Notes: generated by a model from the letters alone, not told the origin. 64,000 nucleotides of DNA from Streptomyces sp. NBC_00536 (GCF_036346295.1 NZ_CP107822.1:25352-89351); one strand, 5' to 3'. Positions 24,338 to 32,828 are shown, counted from the first letter of the stretch. A program made the numbers and translations.

Positions 24338-25096
24338 ATGCCGCTGAGCATCCCGTTGCTGCTGGTCCCGGGTCACCCCGACCACCACTACACCGTCCAC
24401 ATCCACCGCGTCCGCTTGGACAGCGCAGCCCCCGGTCCGCTCACCGTCGACCAGCTCGCGGAGCTGGAGAGCAGCGCCCGCAGGGGTCTGAGGTCCGTCT
24501 CCGAGTGCGCCGCCGCCGAACTGGTCGAGGTCGAGGTCATCGAGGACCTCGTCGGGGCCGATGCGGTGGCACGCATGCTGTGCAACTCCGACATCTGCGC
24601 GGCGGCCGCCGAGGGCTACCTCCTCGCCGTCGGCGAGGACGCCGAGGCCGAAGCCGCCCGCACGTGGGCCGCCGGCAAGCTCCAGGCTCAGACCGTCGAG
24701 GTTCTCAAGCGCCACCGCGAGGTGGAGAAGGCCGCCCTCGGCAAGACCAGCTATCTCTTCAACGTGGTCGCGGCTATGCCCGAGAACGAGACGGTCGTGA
24801 TGCTGGACGAGGCTGCCCACCTGATCCGGGAGAACAACCTCTTCCCCGACCGGTCGCCGGAGGGGGTGCGGAAGGAGATCGACCGGCTGATCCGGCAGGG
24901 TCGTGAGCCGTACCCGGTCCAGTCCCGCGTCACGGCCGTGGACCTGGACCCGGCCGGAAGCCTTCCGACCTGGACGGGAGGCTCCCGCGGCTCCGCCCCC
25001 GTGACGCTCACGGCGGAAGGCCGAGCCCAGCTCGACCAGCTCGCCAAGGAGTGGAACCAGACGCCGCCCGACTCCCGTACCGAGACGGAGAACTGA
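24338..25096 (+). CDS. Member 1 of a three-paralogue family, unknown
   Basis: A 252-residue protein from ATG 24338 with AAAGG upstream. The N-terminal half shares a pattern with the next two genes: a Pro-rich start (MPLSIPLLLVPG), an HYTVH segment, an ARRGLRSVSECAA helix, then a MLCNSDIC motif with two Cys five apart followed by an Ala/Trp-rich helix. The C-terminal 130 residues are unique, with a long charged helix (QTVEVLKRHREVEKAALG) and a disordered tail. The paired Cys may bind zinc or form a disulphide. No known family. It ends 1 bp before the next start. Confidence 0.65.
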   Translation: MPLSIPLLLVPGHPDHHYTVHIHRVRLDSAAPGPLTVDQLAELESSARRGLRSVSECAAAELVEVEVIEDLVGADAVARMLCNSDICAAAAEGYLLAVGEDAEAEAARTWAAGKLQAQTVEVLKRHREVEKAALGKTSYLFNVVAAMPENETVVMLDEAAHLIRENNLFPDRSPEGVRKEIDRLIRQGREPYPVQSRVTAVDLDPAGSLPTWTGGSRGSAPVTLTAEGRAQLDQLAKEWNQTPPDSRTETEN

Positions 25097-25097
25097 C

Positions 25098-25724
25098 GTG
25101 CCGCTGAACGTTCCCGTCACCATCACACTCCCACCGCTCGACCGGTCTTACACGGTGCACACCGACCGCCAGCGCTGGAGCGCCGACCAGCTCGCCACGG
25201 TGCCCGATGGCCGCGACTTCATGGAGAGGGCGGTCCGCAGGGGCGTCCGTGAGGCCGCCCTGAGCTGCGCCTACGCCCAGTTCACCCCGGCGGTCATCGT
25301 CACGGACCCGCACCCGGACGGGTCGGTGACGATGACCGGCCGCGTGCTGTGCGACAACAAGGACTGCCACACCGCCGCACAGCGCCACCACCTCGATGCT
25401 GCCGAGGCGATCGAGGCCAAGGCCGCCGCAGAGTGGGCCTTCGAGAAGGACTTGGGGCTCGCCCCCGGAGGCCTGCGGGAGCGCAGCCTGTTCGCTCGCA
25501 TGTCGATCGGCATCATCCTCACCGCCGTCGGCACGGCCATGAGCACCTACGACTACCAGCGCCCGGACAACCTCTCCGGGAACAGCCTGTCCGCCGTGTT
25601 CGGCCAGCAGGCCGACAAGATGTGCAACCTCCTGGCCTACCCCACGCTCGCCGCAGGAGCTCTGACCGTGCTCTTCGCCCTCATCAGCCATATCGCCACC
25701 GACCGCACCAGCAAGGAGGGCTGA
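25098..25724 (+). CDS. Member 2 of the paralogue family, with C-terminal TM helices
   Basis: A 208-residue protein from GTG 25098. The N-terminal 120 residues align with member 1 (MPLNVPVTITLPP, YTVHTDR, RRGVREAALSCA, GRVLCDNKDC then an Ala-rich helix ending EWAFEKDL). Two membrane helices follow (about 136-152, MSIGIILTAVGTAM, and 180-200, LLAYPTLAAGALTVLFALIS), so the family domain is tethered to the membrane here. Function unknown. It ends 3 bp before the next gene. Confidence 0.65.
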   Translation: MPLNVPVTITLPPLDRSYTVHTDRQRWSADQLATVPDGRDFMERAVRRGVREAALSCAYAQFTPAVIVTDPHPDGSVTMTGRVLCDNKDCHTAAQRHHLDAAEAIEAKAAAEWAFEKDLGLAPGGLRERSLFARMSIGIILTAVGTAMSTYDYQRPDNLSGNSLSAVFGQQADKMCNLLAYPTLAAGALTVLFALISHIATDRTSKEG

Positions 25725-25727
25725 CCG

Positions 25728-26348
25728 TTGTCGTCGATCGCCACCGCCACCCTGTCCGACCGTACCGACGCCGTAGTGCACACCGAGTCCCTCGGCTGGG
25801 GCGAGGCCACCTTGTCCCAGCACGGGCGGGGTGCTCTCGTCGCCGCCGTGCTGGACGGCCTCCGTGCGGAAGCCGAGAGCTTCGACTGCGCGGCCCTGCG
25901 CGACGGCAGCACCGCCGCGACCAGGGTCGTCTTCCGCAAGGAGCACGGCATGGTGTGGGCCGAGGTCCGCGTGCTGTGCGCCGATACCCGCTGCCGGAAG
26001 GTAGCCGAGCAGTACGAGCAGGAACACGGCCACGAGACCTCCGACGCCGTGACGGCCCGGGCGTGGGCACGAGCCACCGACGAGGGCACGAGGGACTGGG
26101 CACAGGAGCTGGCCGCGCACGCGGTCCTGGATGCGAACCTGGCCCGGCTGCGCGCGAGCGACCCAGACGCGGCCCGCCTGCTGCCGGAAGGCTGCTTCAG
26201 CGCCGGACTGACCGGCTCGAACCCCGGCTTCGACGTGGGCAACGCGGTTCAGCGGTACGCCGCCGCCAAGCACGCCGCGGGCCGGATGGACCTGTACCAC
26301 TCCCTCTTCGCCGGCACGGACGCGGCCGAGGGACTGGCGCTCCGGTGA
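25728..26348 (+). CDS. Member 3 of the paralogue family, TTG start
   Basis: A 206-residue soluble protein. TTG 25728 is supported by AGGAGGG at 25714-25720, 7 nt upstream, and no better start exists. It shares the VRVLCADTRC Cys-pair motif and following Ala/Trp helix (AVTARAWARATDEG) with members 1 and 2, but the N-terminus has diverged and the C-terminal 90 residues are unique. No catalytic motif recognised. It overlaps the next small frame by 4 nt (GTGA). Confidence 0.65.
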   Translation: MSSIATATLSDRTDAVVHTESLGWGEATLSQHGRGALVAAVLDGLRAEAESFDCAALRDGSTAATRVVFRKEHGMVWAEVRVLCADTRCRKVAEQYEQEHGHETSDAVTARAWARATDEGTRDWAQELAAHAVLDANLARLRASDPDAARLLPEGCFSAGLTGSNPGFDVGNAVQRYAAAKHAAGRMDLYHSLFAGTDAAEGLALR

Positions 26349-26422
26349 CGACCACCGCGTCCGGCGACATCGTCGCCCAGCACAAGCAGCCTCCGACCGA
26401 AGAGACCGAGGGGAGCCACTGA
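26345..26422 (+). CDS. Possible 25-residue coupled mini-ORF
   Basis: GTG 26345 overlaps the previous stop (GTGA), and its own stop overlaps ATG 26422. That continues the stop-start chain of this run with no gap, which is the only argument for translation. The peptide is polar and featureless. It may simply carry ribosomes from one gene to the next. Confidence 0.3.
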   Translation: MTTTASGDIVAQHKQPPTEETEGSH

Positions 26423-26805
26423 TGAGCACCGCTGTACGCACCTGGGGTATCTGGCAGCCGACCGCCGATGGTTCCCTGCCCCAGGGCACCCCCGGCGCGC
26501 GCCCCCTGGAATGGTGGCCTTCTACCCGTGCCGCGAAGGCCTCGCTCCGGGCCCGCACCCCGCAGGCGGCGGGCACCATCAACACCGACACCGAGCGCCG
26601 TGCCGACGGCCGGACCATGGCCACCGCCCAGTTCTACGGCAGCCAGCAGTCCGTCATCTTCCTCTACAAGGTCGAGGGAGACGACGGCGGCCGCCCCGTC
26701 CGCCCGGCCGGCGAGCCCTTCGCCGTGCTGGAGTTCGGCCCGCGCGGAGGCGTCCGCCGCCGCTCCCTCGTTCTGCCCGCGGTCAACGAGGAGGCCGTCC
26801 GTTGA
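26422..26805 (+). CDS. Unknown 127-residue protein
   Basis: ATG 26422 has GAGGGGAG a few nt upstream (26408-26415). The protein is soluble: an N-terminal Trp-rich segment (VRTWGIWQPTADGSLPQG), then alternating strands (QFYGSQQSVIFLYKVEGDD and PFAVLEFGPRGGVRRRSLVL) that suggest a small beta-barrel. No family recognised. Its stop overlaps the TTG start of the next gene. Confidence 0.6.
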   Translation: MSTAVRTWGIWQPTADGSLPQGTPGARPLEWWPSTRAAKASLRARTPQAAGTINTDTERRADGRTMATAQFYGSQQSVIFLYKVEGDDGGRPVRPAGEPFAVLEFGPRGGVRRRSLVLPAVNEEAVR

Positions 26806-27437
26806 GCAGCTCCGATGCCCTGTCCGCCTACCTGGGGTGGACCCGGCCCGCCCACCGGCCCGACTGCGCACGCCCGTCCTGGGAGGTCGACCTCCGCACG
26901 GAGTTCGGACAGCACCGCAACCGCCGCGGCGGGCCCGCGCACTCCTGCCCGAACGATGACTGCGACCACGGTGACCAGTACGAGGAGGTGACCGTACGGC
27001 TGCTGTGCCGCTCCTGCCAGGTGGTGAGGCTGATCACCGGAGAGGAGCAGAGCGACCGCAGCACCACCACGGCGAGCACCGGCTACGGGCAGGCCCCCAA
27101 GCCCGTGGCCGGGCTGTGGCTCTACCCCGGCCCGCCGCTGCTGCGCCTCCACGACTCCACCCCCTACTCCTACCTCTGCACGCTGGAGAGGGTGGAACAG
27201 CTGGATGAGAAGGACATCGTCGGCACCATCGTGGAAGGCCGCGGCTCGCGCGGTGCCACCGTGTGGAGCGCTGCCGCCCTCCTGGAGGTCCGCCATCTGC
27301 CCAGCGTCCGCACGGAGCCCTACTTCACCTGGAAGACGGTCAGCGGCGACACCGCGTTCAAGACCGTGGCCGCCGCGGCGAAGTGGGTAAAGGCCGCCGT
27401 CGACGCGGCCGCCACCGAGAAGGAGGTCGCCGAGTGA
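26802..27437 (+). CDS. Zinc-finger-containing protein, TTG start, end of the run
   Basis: A 211-residue protein. TTG 26802 overlaps the previous stop and has GAGGAGG at 26788-26794, 7 nt upstream. A likely zinc site is formed by CPNDDCDHGDQ and LLCRSCQ (about residues 47-75). The C-terminal 130 residues are beta-rich with several aromatic residues (WLYPGPPLLRLHD, YFTWKTVSGD) and end in a short Ala/Lys helix. It is the last gene of the plus-strand run that begins at 23541 and converges with the gene at 27471-28136. Function unknown. Confidence 0.65.
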   Translation: MSSSDALSAYLGWTRPAHRPDCARPSWEVDLRTEFGQHRNRRGGPAHSCPNDDCDHGDQYEEVTVRLLCRSCQVVRLITGEEQSDRSTTTASTGYGQAPKPVAGLWLYPGPPLLRLHDSTPYSYLCTLERVEQLDEKDIVGTIVEGRGSRGATVWSAAALLEVRHLPSVRTEPYFTWKTVSGDTAFKTVAAAAKWVKAAVDAAATEKEVAE

Positions 27438-27470
27438 TCTCAGAGACGCCCACCCGATACTTCCGCGGTG

Positions 27471-28136
27471 TCACGGTTGGGCCGGGAGCAGGGTGAGGCG
27501 GATGCTGCGGCCCTGAAGGTGGAAGCTGAACGGCGCCACGATCTCCGGGCCGACGTTCTCGACCAGCCAGGCGTCGTCGCCATCCTGGCCGCAGCGCACG
27601 TACAGGTGCCCGTCGAGCTCCACGAGCAGCGCGGCGCGCTCCAGGCGCTCGCGGACGTGGTTGGCGAAGGCGAGCTTGCCCTTCTCCCAGGCGTCGCGGA
27701 CGTGCTTGTGCACGGTGGGCAGCTTGTGCGCCACCAGCGGCCACGCGTAGCCGGGGCCGGGCAGGCGCGCGACACGGAAGCTTTCCCAGGACAGGGAGCC
27801 GTTACTGCCTTCGGGGTAGCCGCACTCGCGGGCCAGGTCGGCCCACTTGTTGGCCTTGATGCGCTGGCGGCAGCGCTCGCACGCCTTCCAGAGCATCGCG
27901 GCGATGGGCATGCCGATCCGGATGCCCGAGCCGGGGACGAGTTCGACGGACTGCTCGGCCTGCCGGGCCGGGAAGGCCCACACCACCGGCGGCGACTCGA
28001 TACCGACGATCGGCCCGTTCGGGCAGAACTCGCACGCGGCCCCCGCGTTCTCCAGGTTCATCGGCTCGGCGACGACGGCCTCGTCCCGGGGAGCCGGGAC
28101 GCAGGTGATCGCTTCGAAGACCGTGGTGGGTTCCAT
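27471..28136 (-). CDS. Unknown 221-residue Cys-rich protein
   Basis: A soluble protein from ATG 28136. Cysteines are spaced as zinc ligands: CEFCPNG (about residues 35-41) and CERCRQR (about 85-91), which would make a split four-Cys site. The C-terminal half is helical then beta-rich (VRCGQDGDDAWLVENVG). No catalytic motif recognised. It is divergent from the HTH protein at 28259 and shares its 122-bp intergenic region, which contains TGGACATGT repeats, so that protein may control it. Confidence 0.65.
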   Translation of the reverse strand: MEPTTVFEAITCVPAPRDEAVVAEPMNLENAGAACEFCPNGPIVGIESPPVVWAFPARQAEQSVELVPGSGIRIGMPIAAMLWKACERCRQRIKANKWADLARECGYPEGSNGSLSWESFRVARLPGPGYAWPLVAHKLPTVHKHVRDAWEKGKLAFANHVRERLERAALLVELDGHLYVRCGQDGDDAWLVENVGPEIVAPFSFHLQGRSIRLTLLPAQP

Positions 28137-28224
28137 GTCCTACATAACTACCGGCGCTTCGGATGGTGATGGTCTTCAAGCGGCTTCCCGGCCACCCTGC
28201 GGCACCCGGTGGCCTTCAACGCCC

Positions 28225-28262
28225 ACATGTCCACTGCTGGACATGTACAGTAGTGGACATGT
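28225..28262. promoter_or_regulatory. TGGACATGT operator array at the HTH gene start
   Basis: ACATGTCCA (28225-28233), a CTGC spacer and TGGACATGT (28238-28246) form a perfect inverted repeat; a third TGGACATGT (28254-28262) overlaps ATG 28259. TACAGT (28246-28251), 7 nt before the ATG, is a good -10 for a leaderless transcript, so bound repressor would cover the promoter. Autoregulation by the downstream HTH protein is likely. Confidence 0.7.
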
Positions 28263-28822
28263 TGAAGACCTATGCGGTGCTCGTCACCCCGCAGGACTAC
28301 CCCCCGGCGCTCATCGGGCCGTTCATCGCCGAGACCAACGCCGAGCGCTACGCCGAGCGGATCGGGCCGTTCGAGAGCCGACGCCTGAAAAGCAAGGTCG
28401 ACGCGTTCGTCGTCGTCGCCAACCCGCGCAGCAAGCACCTGGACCCGCGGCTGCCCACCGACCCCTGGACCCTGGGCCAGCTCATCGCCGAGGAGGAGGA
28501 CCAGGATGCCTTCCCCTGCCTGTACGCCCGCCTCCACGCCCAACTCGGAGACGACGTCGCGGAAAAGGTCTGGTCGCGGGCCACCGGGTGGGAAGGAAAC
28601 AAGACCTCCGGCCGCGAGCAGCTCCTCGCCTCGGCCGAGGACTGGCGCACCCAGCGCCTCGGCGCCGCTCACGCCCTCAAGCGCATCGCCGTGGAGCTGT
28701 GGAACGATGGCATGGAGAACGTCCAGGACATCAGGCGTGCGACCGGACTCTCCCGAACCACGGTCTATGAAGTCCTCCGCGCCGTCGGCATTGATCCCGC
28801 CACGCGCGACTCCGAGGAGTGA
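28259..28822 (+). CDS. HTH protein, probably autoregulated
   Basis: A 187-residue protein from ATG 28259. The C-terminus holds a classic resolvase/Hin-type helix-turn-helix (MENVQDIRRATGLSRTTVYE then VLRAVGIDP, about residues 150-180). The N-terminal 140 residues are an unrecognised mixed domain (KTYAVLVTPQDYPPALIG, then KVDAFVVVANPRSK). There is no serine recombinase catalytic region, so it is a regulator rather than a resolvase. The upstream TGGACATGT array overlaps its promoter and start codon. The product of the divergent gene may be its other target. Confidence 0.7.
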   Translation: MLKTYAVLVTPQDYPPALIGPFIAETNAERYAERIGPFESRRLKSKVDAFVVVANPRSKHLDPRLPTDPWTLGQLIAEEEDQDAFPCLYARLHAQLGDDVAEKVWSRATGWEGNKTSGREQLLASAEDWRTQRLGAAHALKRIAVELWNDGMENVQDIRRATGLSRTTVYEVLRAVGIDPATRDSEE

Positions 28823-28944
28823 GGGCCTAGCCGGATCGCAGCCCGTGGACGGCTGTTCCCATCCCCCCTGTCGGCATCGTTTGACGACAGGCAGGCGGCG
28901 CGTCCAATACCACTTCCTGGACGGTTGTTCGGCGAGCAACGCCC

Positions 28945-29523
28945 CTACGCGTCCTCGCCGTACTCGGCGACGTAGGCCGCATAGTTCTTCGCGAGGACGG
29001 CCAAGCCAGCCTCCGCGGTGAGGTGTTCGACCGAGGCGACGACCGGGACCTGCCGGTCCTCGACGGTAGTGGCGATCAGCTCGACCTGGCGGGCCAGCTC
29101 GGCGACGACACTGGGCGCCGACTCGACCAGCAGCTTCCCGTCCCGCCACGAGAACCGCGGGGCCTGGCCGATGCCGGTGCTGCTGACCTTCGTGGCCAGG
29201 AAGCCCACGTGGCTGAACGGGAGGTCCGGGTTCTCGGTCAGCAGCAGATAGACCCGCGCGGTGTCCCCCCTGTAACCGATCAAACCGGTACACGGCTTGA
29301 TCATCCCGTCTGCCCGGGCCGCCACCTCGTAGACCCGGCACTCGGTGCAGCGGAACAGGTCGGTGCTGCTCTCATACTCGAACTCGTGGCCACCATAGGC
29401 ATCGTCCGGACCAGGGTCGCTGAGGGCCGGGCCGTCTGCGGTGCGCAGGGCCTGGGTGTACTTGCCGCCCTGGCGGGCGGCTTCGCGGGCGCGCTGCGCG
29501 GCGGTGGACTGCTTCTTCGGCAC
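28945..29523 (-). CDS. Unknown 192-residue protein with basic N-terminus
   Basis: Starts at GTG 29523 with GGAG 6 nt upstream; the frame is open for 400 codons further 5' only as shadow. The N-terminus is basic (VPKKQSTAAQRAREAARQGG), a pattern common at the start of Streptomyces mobile-element proteins. A single Cys pair occurs in LFRCTECRVYE (about residues 57-67). The middle is beta-rich (ARVYLLLTENPDLPFSHVGF) and the C-terminus helical (LTAEAGLAVLAKNYAAYVAE). Function unknown. Confidence 0.65.
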   Translation of the reverse strand: MPKKQSTAAQRAREAARQGGKYTQALRTADGPALSDPGPDDAYGGHEFEYESSTDLFRCTECRVYEVAARADGMIKPCTGLIGYRGDTARVYLLLTENPDLPFSHVGFLATKVSSTGIGQAPRFSWRDGKLLVESAPSVVAELARQVELIATTVEDRQVPVVASVEHLTAEAGLAVLAKNYAAYVAEYGEDA

Positions 29524-29863
29524 GGTCGACTCCAGCCTGGCGGTACTCCCACGCTGCCCGCCGGCGAATCGAGCCGGGGCGGTCTGCTGCACTCCGCGGG
29601 CCCCGGAGGACCTTGGCCGACTTTGCGCCAGGCGGCGTGGGCACCCGGCACGGCGGCGAACGGCGGTACGCGTCTGGCCGTGGCTCCACGGTAGGGCACA
29701 TCGCTGCCAGCAGAACGAGCGGCACGCAGCCGGGGCGAGTGCGACCAAGGTCGAGCGTGGGCACGTGCTCACAAACAGCGGCCGACGGGACACTCCCCCT
29801 CGGCCGCTTCGTCGTCCGATCGGCTGGTTCGTCGAGGACGCCGCCTTTGGGATACTGGCGGGC
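29524..29863. other. Gene-free interval between divergent genes
   Basis: No coding frame here has convincing start context; long frames on both strands are continuations of neighbouring genes. The right end should contain the promoter of the gene at 29864: GATACT (29851-29856) lies 7 nt before its ATG and would serve a leaderless transcript. Confidence 0.4.
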
Positions 29864-31408
29864 ATGTCCGGCATCACCGATGGCCCGAGTTCCACCCCGA
29901 CTCCGCAGGACGTCGCTCTCGCCGAGCAGCTCGTCGCTCTGACGGGAGAAGCCTTGTCCGGGGCGACGCCCCTCACAGCCGAGCTGATCCGCGCCCACAA
30001 CTCGCACATCGCCCTGCTGGACCGGCAGGCCCCCGTGGTCGCGGCGGTGCTGAGCATGTGCCGCGCGGCCGCGGAGCGCTGGCAGGCCAACGGCTTCGGG
30101 CACTTCAGCGTCGCCCGCTCCCTGCCGTCGATGGACGCGGCACTGACCAGCCTGGTCCAGGCCGCCGTCGACGGCGATGCCGACGCACAGCTGACCGAAC
30201 GGGTACGGCGGGCCTGCGCGGCCTCTCCCGATGACGCCAGCAGGTTGATCGCGATCAGCTCCGGTGTGCACGCGATCCTCGAAGCAGGGCCCAGCCGCTT
30301 CCCCGCCACGGCGGCCATCGAACCGATCGAGCCGAAACGCCTGCCCGACCTGCGTGCCCGGCTCATTGCGGCGCAGCAGGGCAAGAATGCCGTCAACCGG
30401 CTCGCTCGCGCGCTCTTGGAGAACTCAGGAACCCTCGTGCCGTTTGTGGACTCCCCAGACGACGCGGCCCGGGTGCTGCTCGCCCAGGAGAACAATCGGC
30501 TCGCCAAAGCGCGGCTGTACCACGTTGATGAAGAGATGACCGAGGCCGCGATCCGCAAGGCGGAGCGTGGTCGCAAGGGGCCGCTGGCCCTGCACCGGGT
30601 GCCTTCCGAGTACGGGCTTATCGCCTTCGGGAAGCCGCTGGTGCGGACCGTGCTGGACGACGGAGAACGGCCGGCGGACGTGGTCGCGGTGTCCTGGGGG
30701 CCATGGGCCGCGGACTTCGCGCACGCGCCCAAGCACATCCAGCCGACCTCGGTGGCCGGGCCGCGGCAGCCGTTCTGGGGCTACTTCGGGCTGGACGAGG
30801 GCGTGCAGTACGTCGAGCCCGTCGACGGCCGTGAGCATCCGGCATGGTGGTTGACCCTTTGGACCCGCCCCCGCCACGCCATCCCCGGCACACCGCCTCT
30901 GCTGGCTGACAACGAGACCACGGTCGGCGCCTCCCAGTCCCTGGAACCGATGCTGCTGGGCACCACCGACGAGATCAGCCACGTCGTCTACGCGTGCTGG
31001 GACTTCATCACCCAGGAGCAGGTCACCAAGCGCCCGATCGCAGAGCAGCGCGTCCAGGAACGCAAGCCCACTGACCTGCGCCGCGACCGGCGCAAAGGAG
31101 TCGAGGACGACTCCGCAGTCCACCTCATCACGCTCCGGGGCCGCCGCCCCCAACCTGCTGTATCGGCCCCGGCCGCACCCGTGCCGGGCGGGCGAACGTT
31201 GGACTACCGGCAGGTGATCGCGGAGTACGACCGCTCCCACTGCATGAACCCCAGGCTGCACCGGGACGACCCCGACAAGAAGCTCCACCACCACGAGGAG
31301 ATCACCGTGGTCGAATACGTACGCGGTCCCGACGGTGCCCCGCTACGCCCGACCAAGGAGTCCCGCACCGTTCACCAGCTCACGGCTGAAGGAGACGGAC
31401 GGCCCTAA
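29864..31408 (+). CDS. Unknown 514-residue protein
   Basis: ATG 29864 is the first good start; upstream translation in this frame is atypical. The protein is soluble. The first 180 residues are helical (SLVQAAVDGDADAQLTERV), a central part is mixed (VVAVSWGPWAADFAHAPK, FWGYFGLDEGVQYVEPVDG), and the C-terminal 110 residues are basic and Pro-rich, ending with a His/Lys/Asp patch (HRDDPDKKLHHHEEITVVE). That last segment resembles a small strand-rich tail domain. No known family or active site identified. It runs convergently into the next gene with a 4-bp overlap. Confidence 0.65.
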   Translation: MSGITDGPSSTPTPQDVALAEQLVALTGEALSGATPLTAELIRAHNSHIALLDRQAPVVAAVLSMCRAAAERWQANGFGHFSVARSLPSMDAALTSLVQAAVDGDADAQLTERVRRACAASPDDASRLIAISSGVHAILEAGPSRFPATAAIEPIEPKRLPDLRARLIAAQQGKNAVNRLARALLENSGTLVPFVDSPDDAARVLLAQENNRLAKARLYHVDEEMTEAAIRKAERGRKGPLALHRVPSEYGLIAFGKPLVRTVLDDGERPADVVAVSWGPWAADFAHAPKHIQPTSVAGPRQPFWGYFGLDEGVQYVEPVDGREHPAWWLTLWTRPRHAIPGTPPLLADNETTVGASQSLEPMLLGTTDEISHVVYACWDFITQEQVTKRPIAEQRVQERKPTDLRRDRRKGVEDDSAVHLITLRGRRPQPAVSAPAAPVPGGRTLDYRQVIAEYDRSHCMNPRLHRDDPDKKLHHHEEITVVEYVRGPDGAPLRPTKESRTVHQLTAEGDGRP

Positions 31409-31887
31409 CGCCGCGGCGGCAGTCCGCACGGTCCCTCGTGGAAGGAGAACTGCGGGCAGGGGCGGCCGACCCGGTCGATCCACCGCGAGCAGCGGCTCCT
31501 GAAGAGATCGCTCTCCGGGATGTGCCAGAGCGACTCGTCCAGCTCGCGCTCGTACGCGGAGCGCTGCTCGTCGGTACGGACGACATCGTCCGTACCGAGG
31601 CTCAGCTCCTCGCCGGTGTCGAAGACGACGTGGTACGGAAACGGGGTGACGTACCGCCGGACCCGGACCAACCGGCCGAGGGCGCCGGCGGGCACGTCGT
31701 ACGGGACGCGGTAGTCCTCGCCCTCCGCCTCCAGCTCCTCGTCGATGTACGACCCGCGCAGCCGACGGGCAGCCTTCACGCGGTCGCCGTCCCGCAGGGT
31801 CAGGGATCCGGTCCGGACCCTGCGGACGATCTCCAGCCGGTCCTCCAGTGAGAGCGCGCCGAGGACATCGTCGAGCCGTGGTGTCAT
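31405..31887 (-). CDS. Unknown 160-residue protein
   Basis: ATG 31887 is preferred because TACCGT lies 8 nt upstream on the minus strand, a good leaderless promoter. An upstream ATG at 31980 has GGAAGGA about 9 nt before it and remains possible, adding 31 residues. The protein has a helical N-terminus (LDDVLGALSLEDRLEIVRRV), a beta-rich middle (GRLVRVRRYVTPFPYHVVFD) and a C-terminus with three Cys (RSRCSRW, RPCPQF, GPCGLPP). No family recognised. Confidence 0.6.
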   Translation of the reverse strand: MTPRLDDVLGALSLEDRLEIVRRVRTGSLTLRDGDRVKAARRLRGSYIDEELEAEGEDYRVPYDVPAGALGRLVRVRRYVTPFPYHVVFDTGEELSLGTDDVVRTDEQRSAYERELDESLWHIPESDLFRSRCSRWIDRVGRPCPQFSFHEGPCGLPPRR

Positions 31888-32134
31888 TGCGCCCACGGTA
31901 GAGGGGAGTCGACCGCCCCGAAGCCGGACGGCCAGGCTCGTACTCCTCGTGGGGGTCAGGGTGAACAGGCGGGTGTTCATGTCGGGGAATCCTTCCGGGT
32001 GATCCTCTGCCTGCTGTTCCGGAACGCCCCGGACCGGCTGCCTACGGCTGTCTCACCAGGCCGCGCCGGGTGAAGTGGCGAAGGCCAAGCCGGGTTTGAC
32101 GTCCCGCAACACGGGACCGCCATCACCATTTTCC

Positions 32135-32171
32135 GTAAGGATGCTTACGGGGAATCCGTAAGGGTGCTTAC
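32135..32171. promoter_or_regulatory. Paired GTAAG-N4-CTTAC operators
   Basis: Two inverted repeats, GTAAGGATGCTTAC (32135-32148) and GTAAGGGTGCTTAC (32158-32171), are spaced 23 bp apart, about two helical turns, each within a longer direct repeat beginning TCCGTAAGG. The second overlaps a TACATT -10 box (32169-32174), 6 nt before ATG 32181. This is the expected arrangement for cooperative autorepression by the Phd-like product. Confidence 0.75.
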
Positions 32172-32180
32172 ATTGCTGGC

Positions 32181-32828
32181 ATGACATCCACGAGCCCGTC
32201 AGCAGGATCCGAACCGGCGTCGACGCCGTCCGCGTACCGGGAGTTGGTGCTCCAGTGGGGCCAGCCGCTCGGTATCGAGGAGGCCCGCGCCCGGTGGGGG
32301 CAGGTGGTCGCGGCCGCCGAGGAGGGGGCCATCACGCTGGTCACGGCCGAGAGCCGCGGGTACCGGGAGTGGGCCGCGGTTGTGCCGGTGCGCGAGGTCG
32401 TCGAGGCGGGCCGCTGCCCGGTGTGGTCGCTGAGCGAGGCGCGGCCCAAGCTGGGCGATCTGGTCGCGGACGCGACCCGGGTGCCCGAGGCTGCCGCGCA
32501 GGTCCTCACCCGGCACCGCCGTCCGGTCGCCGCCGTGGTCGCCGCGGTCACCCTCGTACACCGTCCCAAAGCCGGTGAGCGTATAGACGTGGACCGGCTG
32601 CTGAGGAGCGGCGGCACCGTCGTCCTGGGCTTCGATCCGGGTCAAGACGGTGCGGTCGACGACCACGGGGATCTCCTCCATGAGCCGGAGGACCCCCGCT
32701 ACACCGCCGTGGCCCGGGCGTCCGACGGCCGGGAGATCGGCCAGGGGGCGGGCGACAGCATCGCGGACGCCCTGCTGCGCCTGTGGCAGCCCCCCGCGCA
32801 CCTGTACTCCGACGAACCCCCCTTCTGA
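32181..32828 (+). CDS. Tandem Phd/YefM-like antitoxin protein
   Basis: A 215-residue protein with two Phd/YefM-like N-terminal folds in series: GIEEARARWGQVVAAAEEGA (about residues 31-50), ending in AAVVPV, and WSLSEARPKLGDLVADATRV (about 85-104), ending RRPVAAVV. Phd proteins bind their own promoter and neutralise a toxin with their C-terminus. The C-terminal segment (YTAVARASDGREIGQGAGDS, then IADALLRLW) resembles a HicB-like fold, which is weak evidence. No toxin gene is adjacent. Twin operators just upstream support autoregulation, and the transcript is probably leaderless. Confidence 0.7.
   Translation: MTSTSPSAGSEPASTPSAYRELVLQWGQPLGIEEARARWGQVVAAAEEGAITLVTAESRGYREWAAVVPVREVVEAGRCPVWSLSEARPKLGDLVADATRVPEAAAQVLTRHRRPVAAVVAAVTLVHRPKAGERIDVDRLLRSGGTVVLGFDPGQDGAVDDHGDLLHEPEDPRYTAVARASDGREIGQGAGDSIADALLRLWQPPAHLYSDEPPF

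Noticed and set aside
28225..28262. TGGACATGT repeats considered as a CRISPR-like or iteron array
   Set aside because: Only three units, overlapping a promoter and start codon; an operator explains them better.
28259..28822. Serine resolvase
   Set aside because: It has the Hin-like HTH at the C-terminus but lacks the catalytic Ser/Arg domain at the N-terminus.
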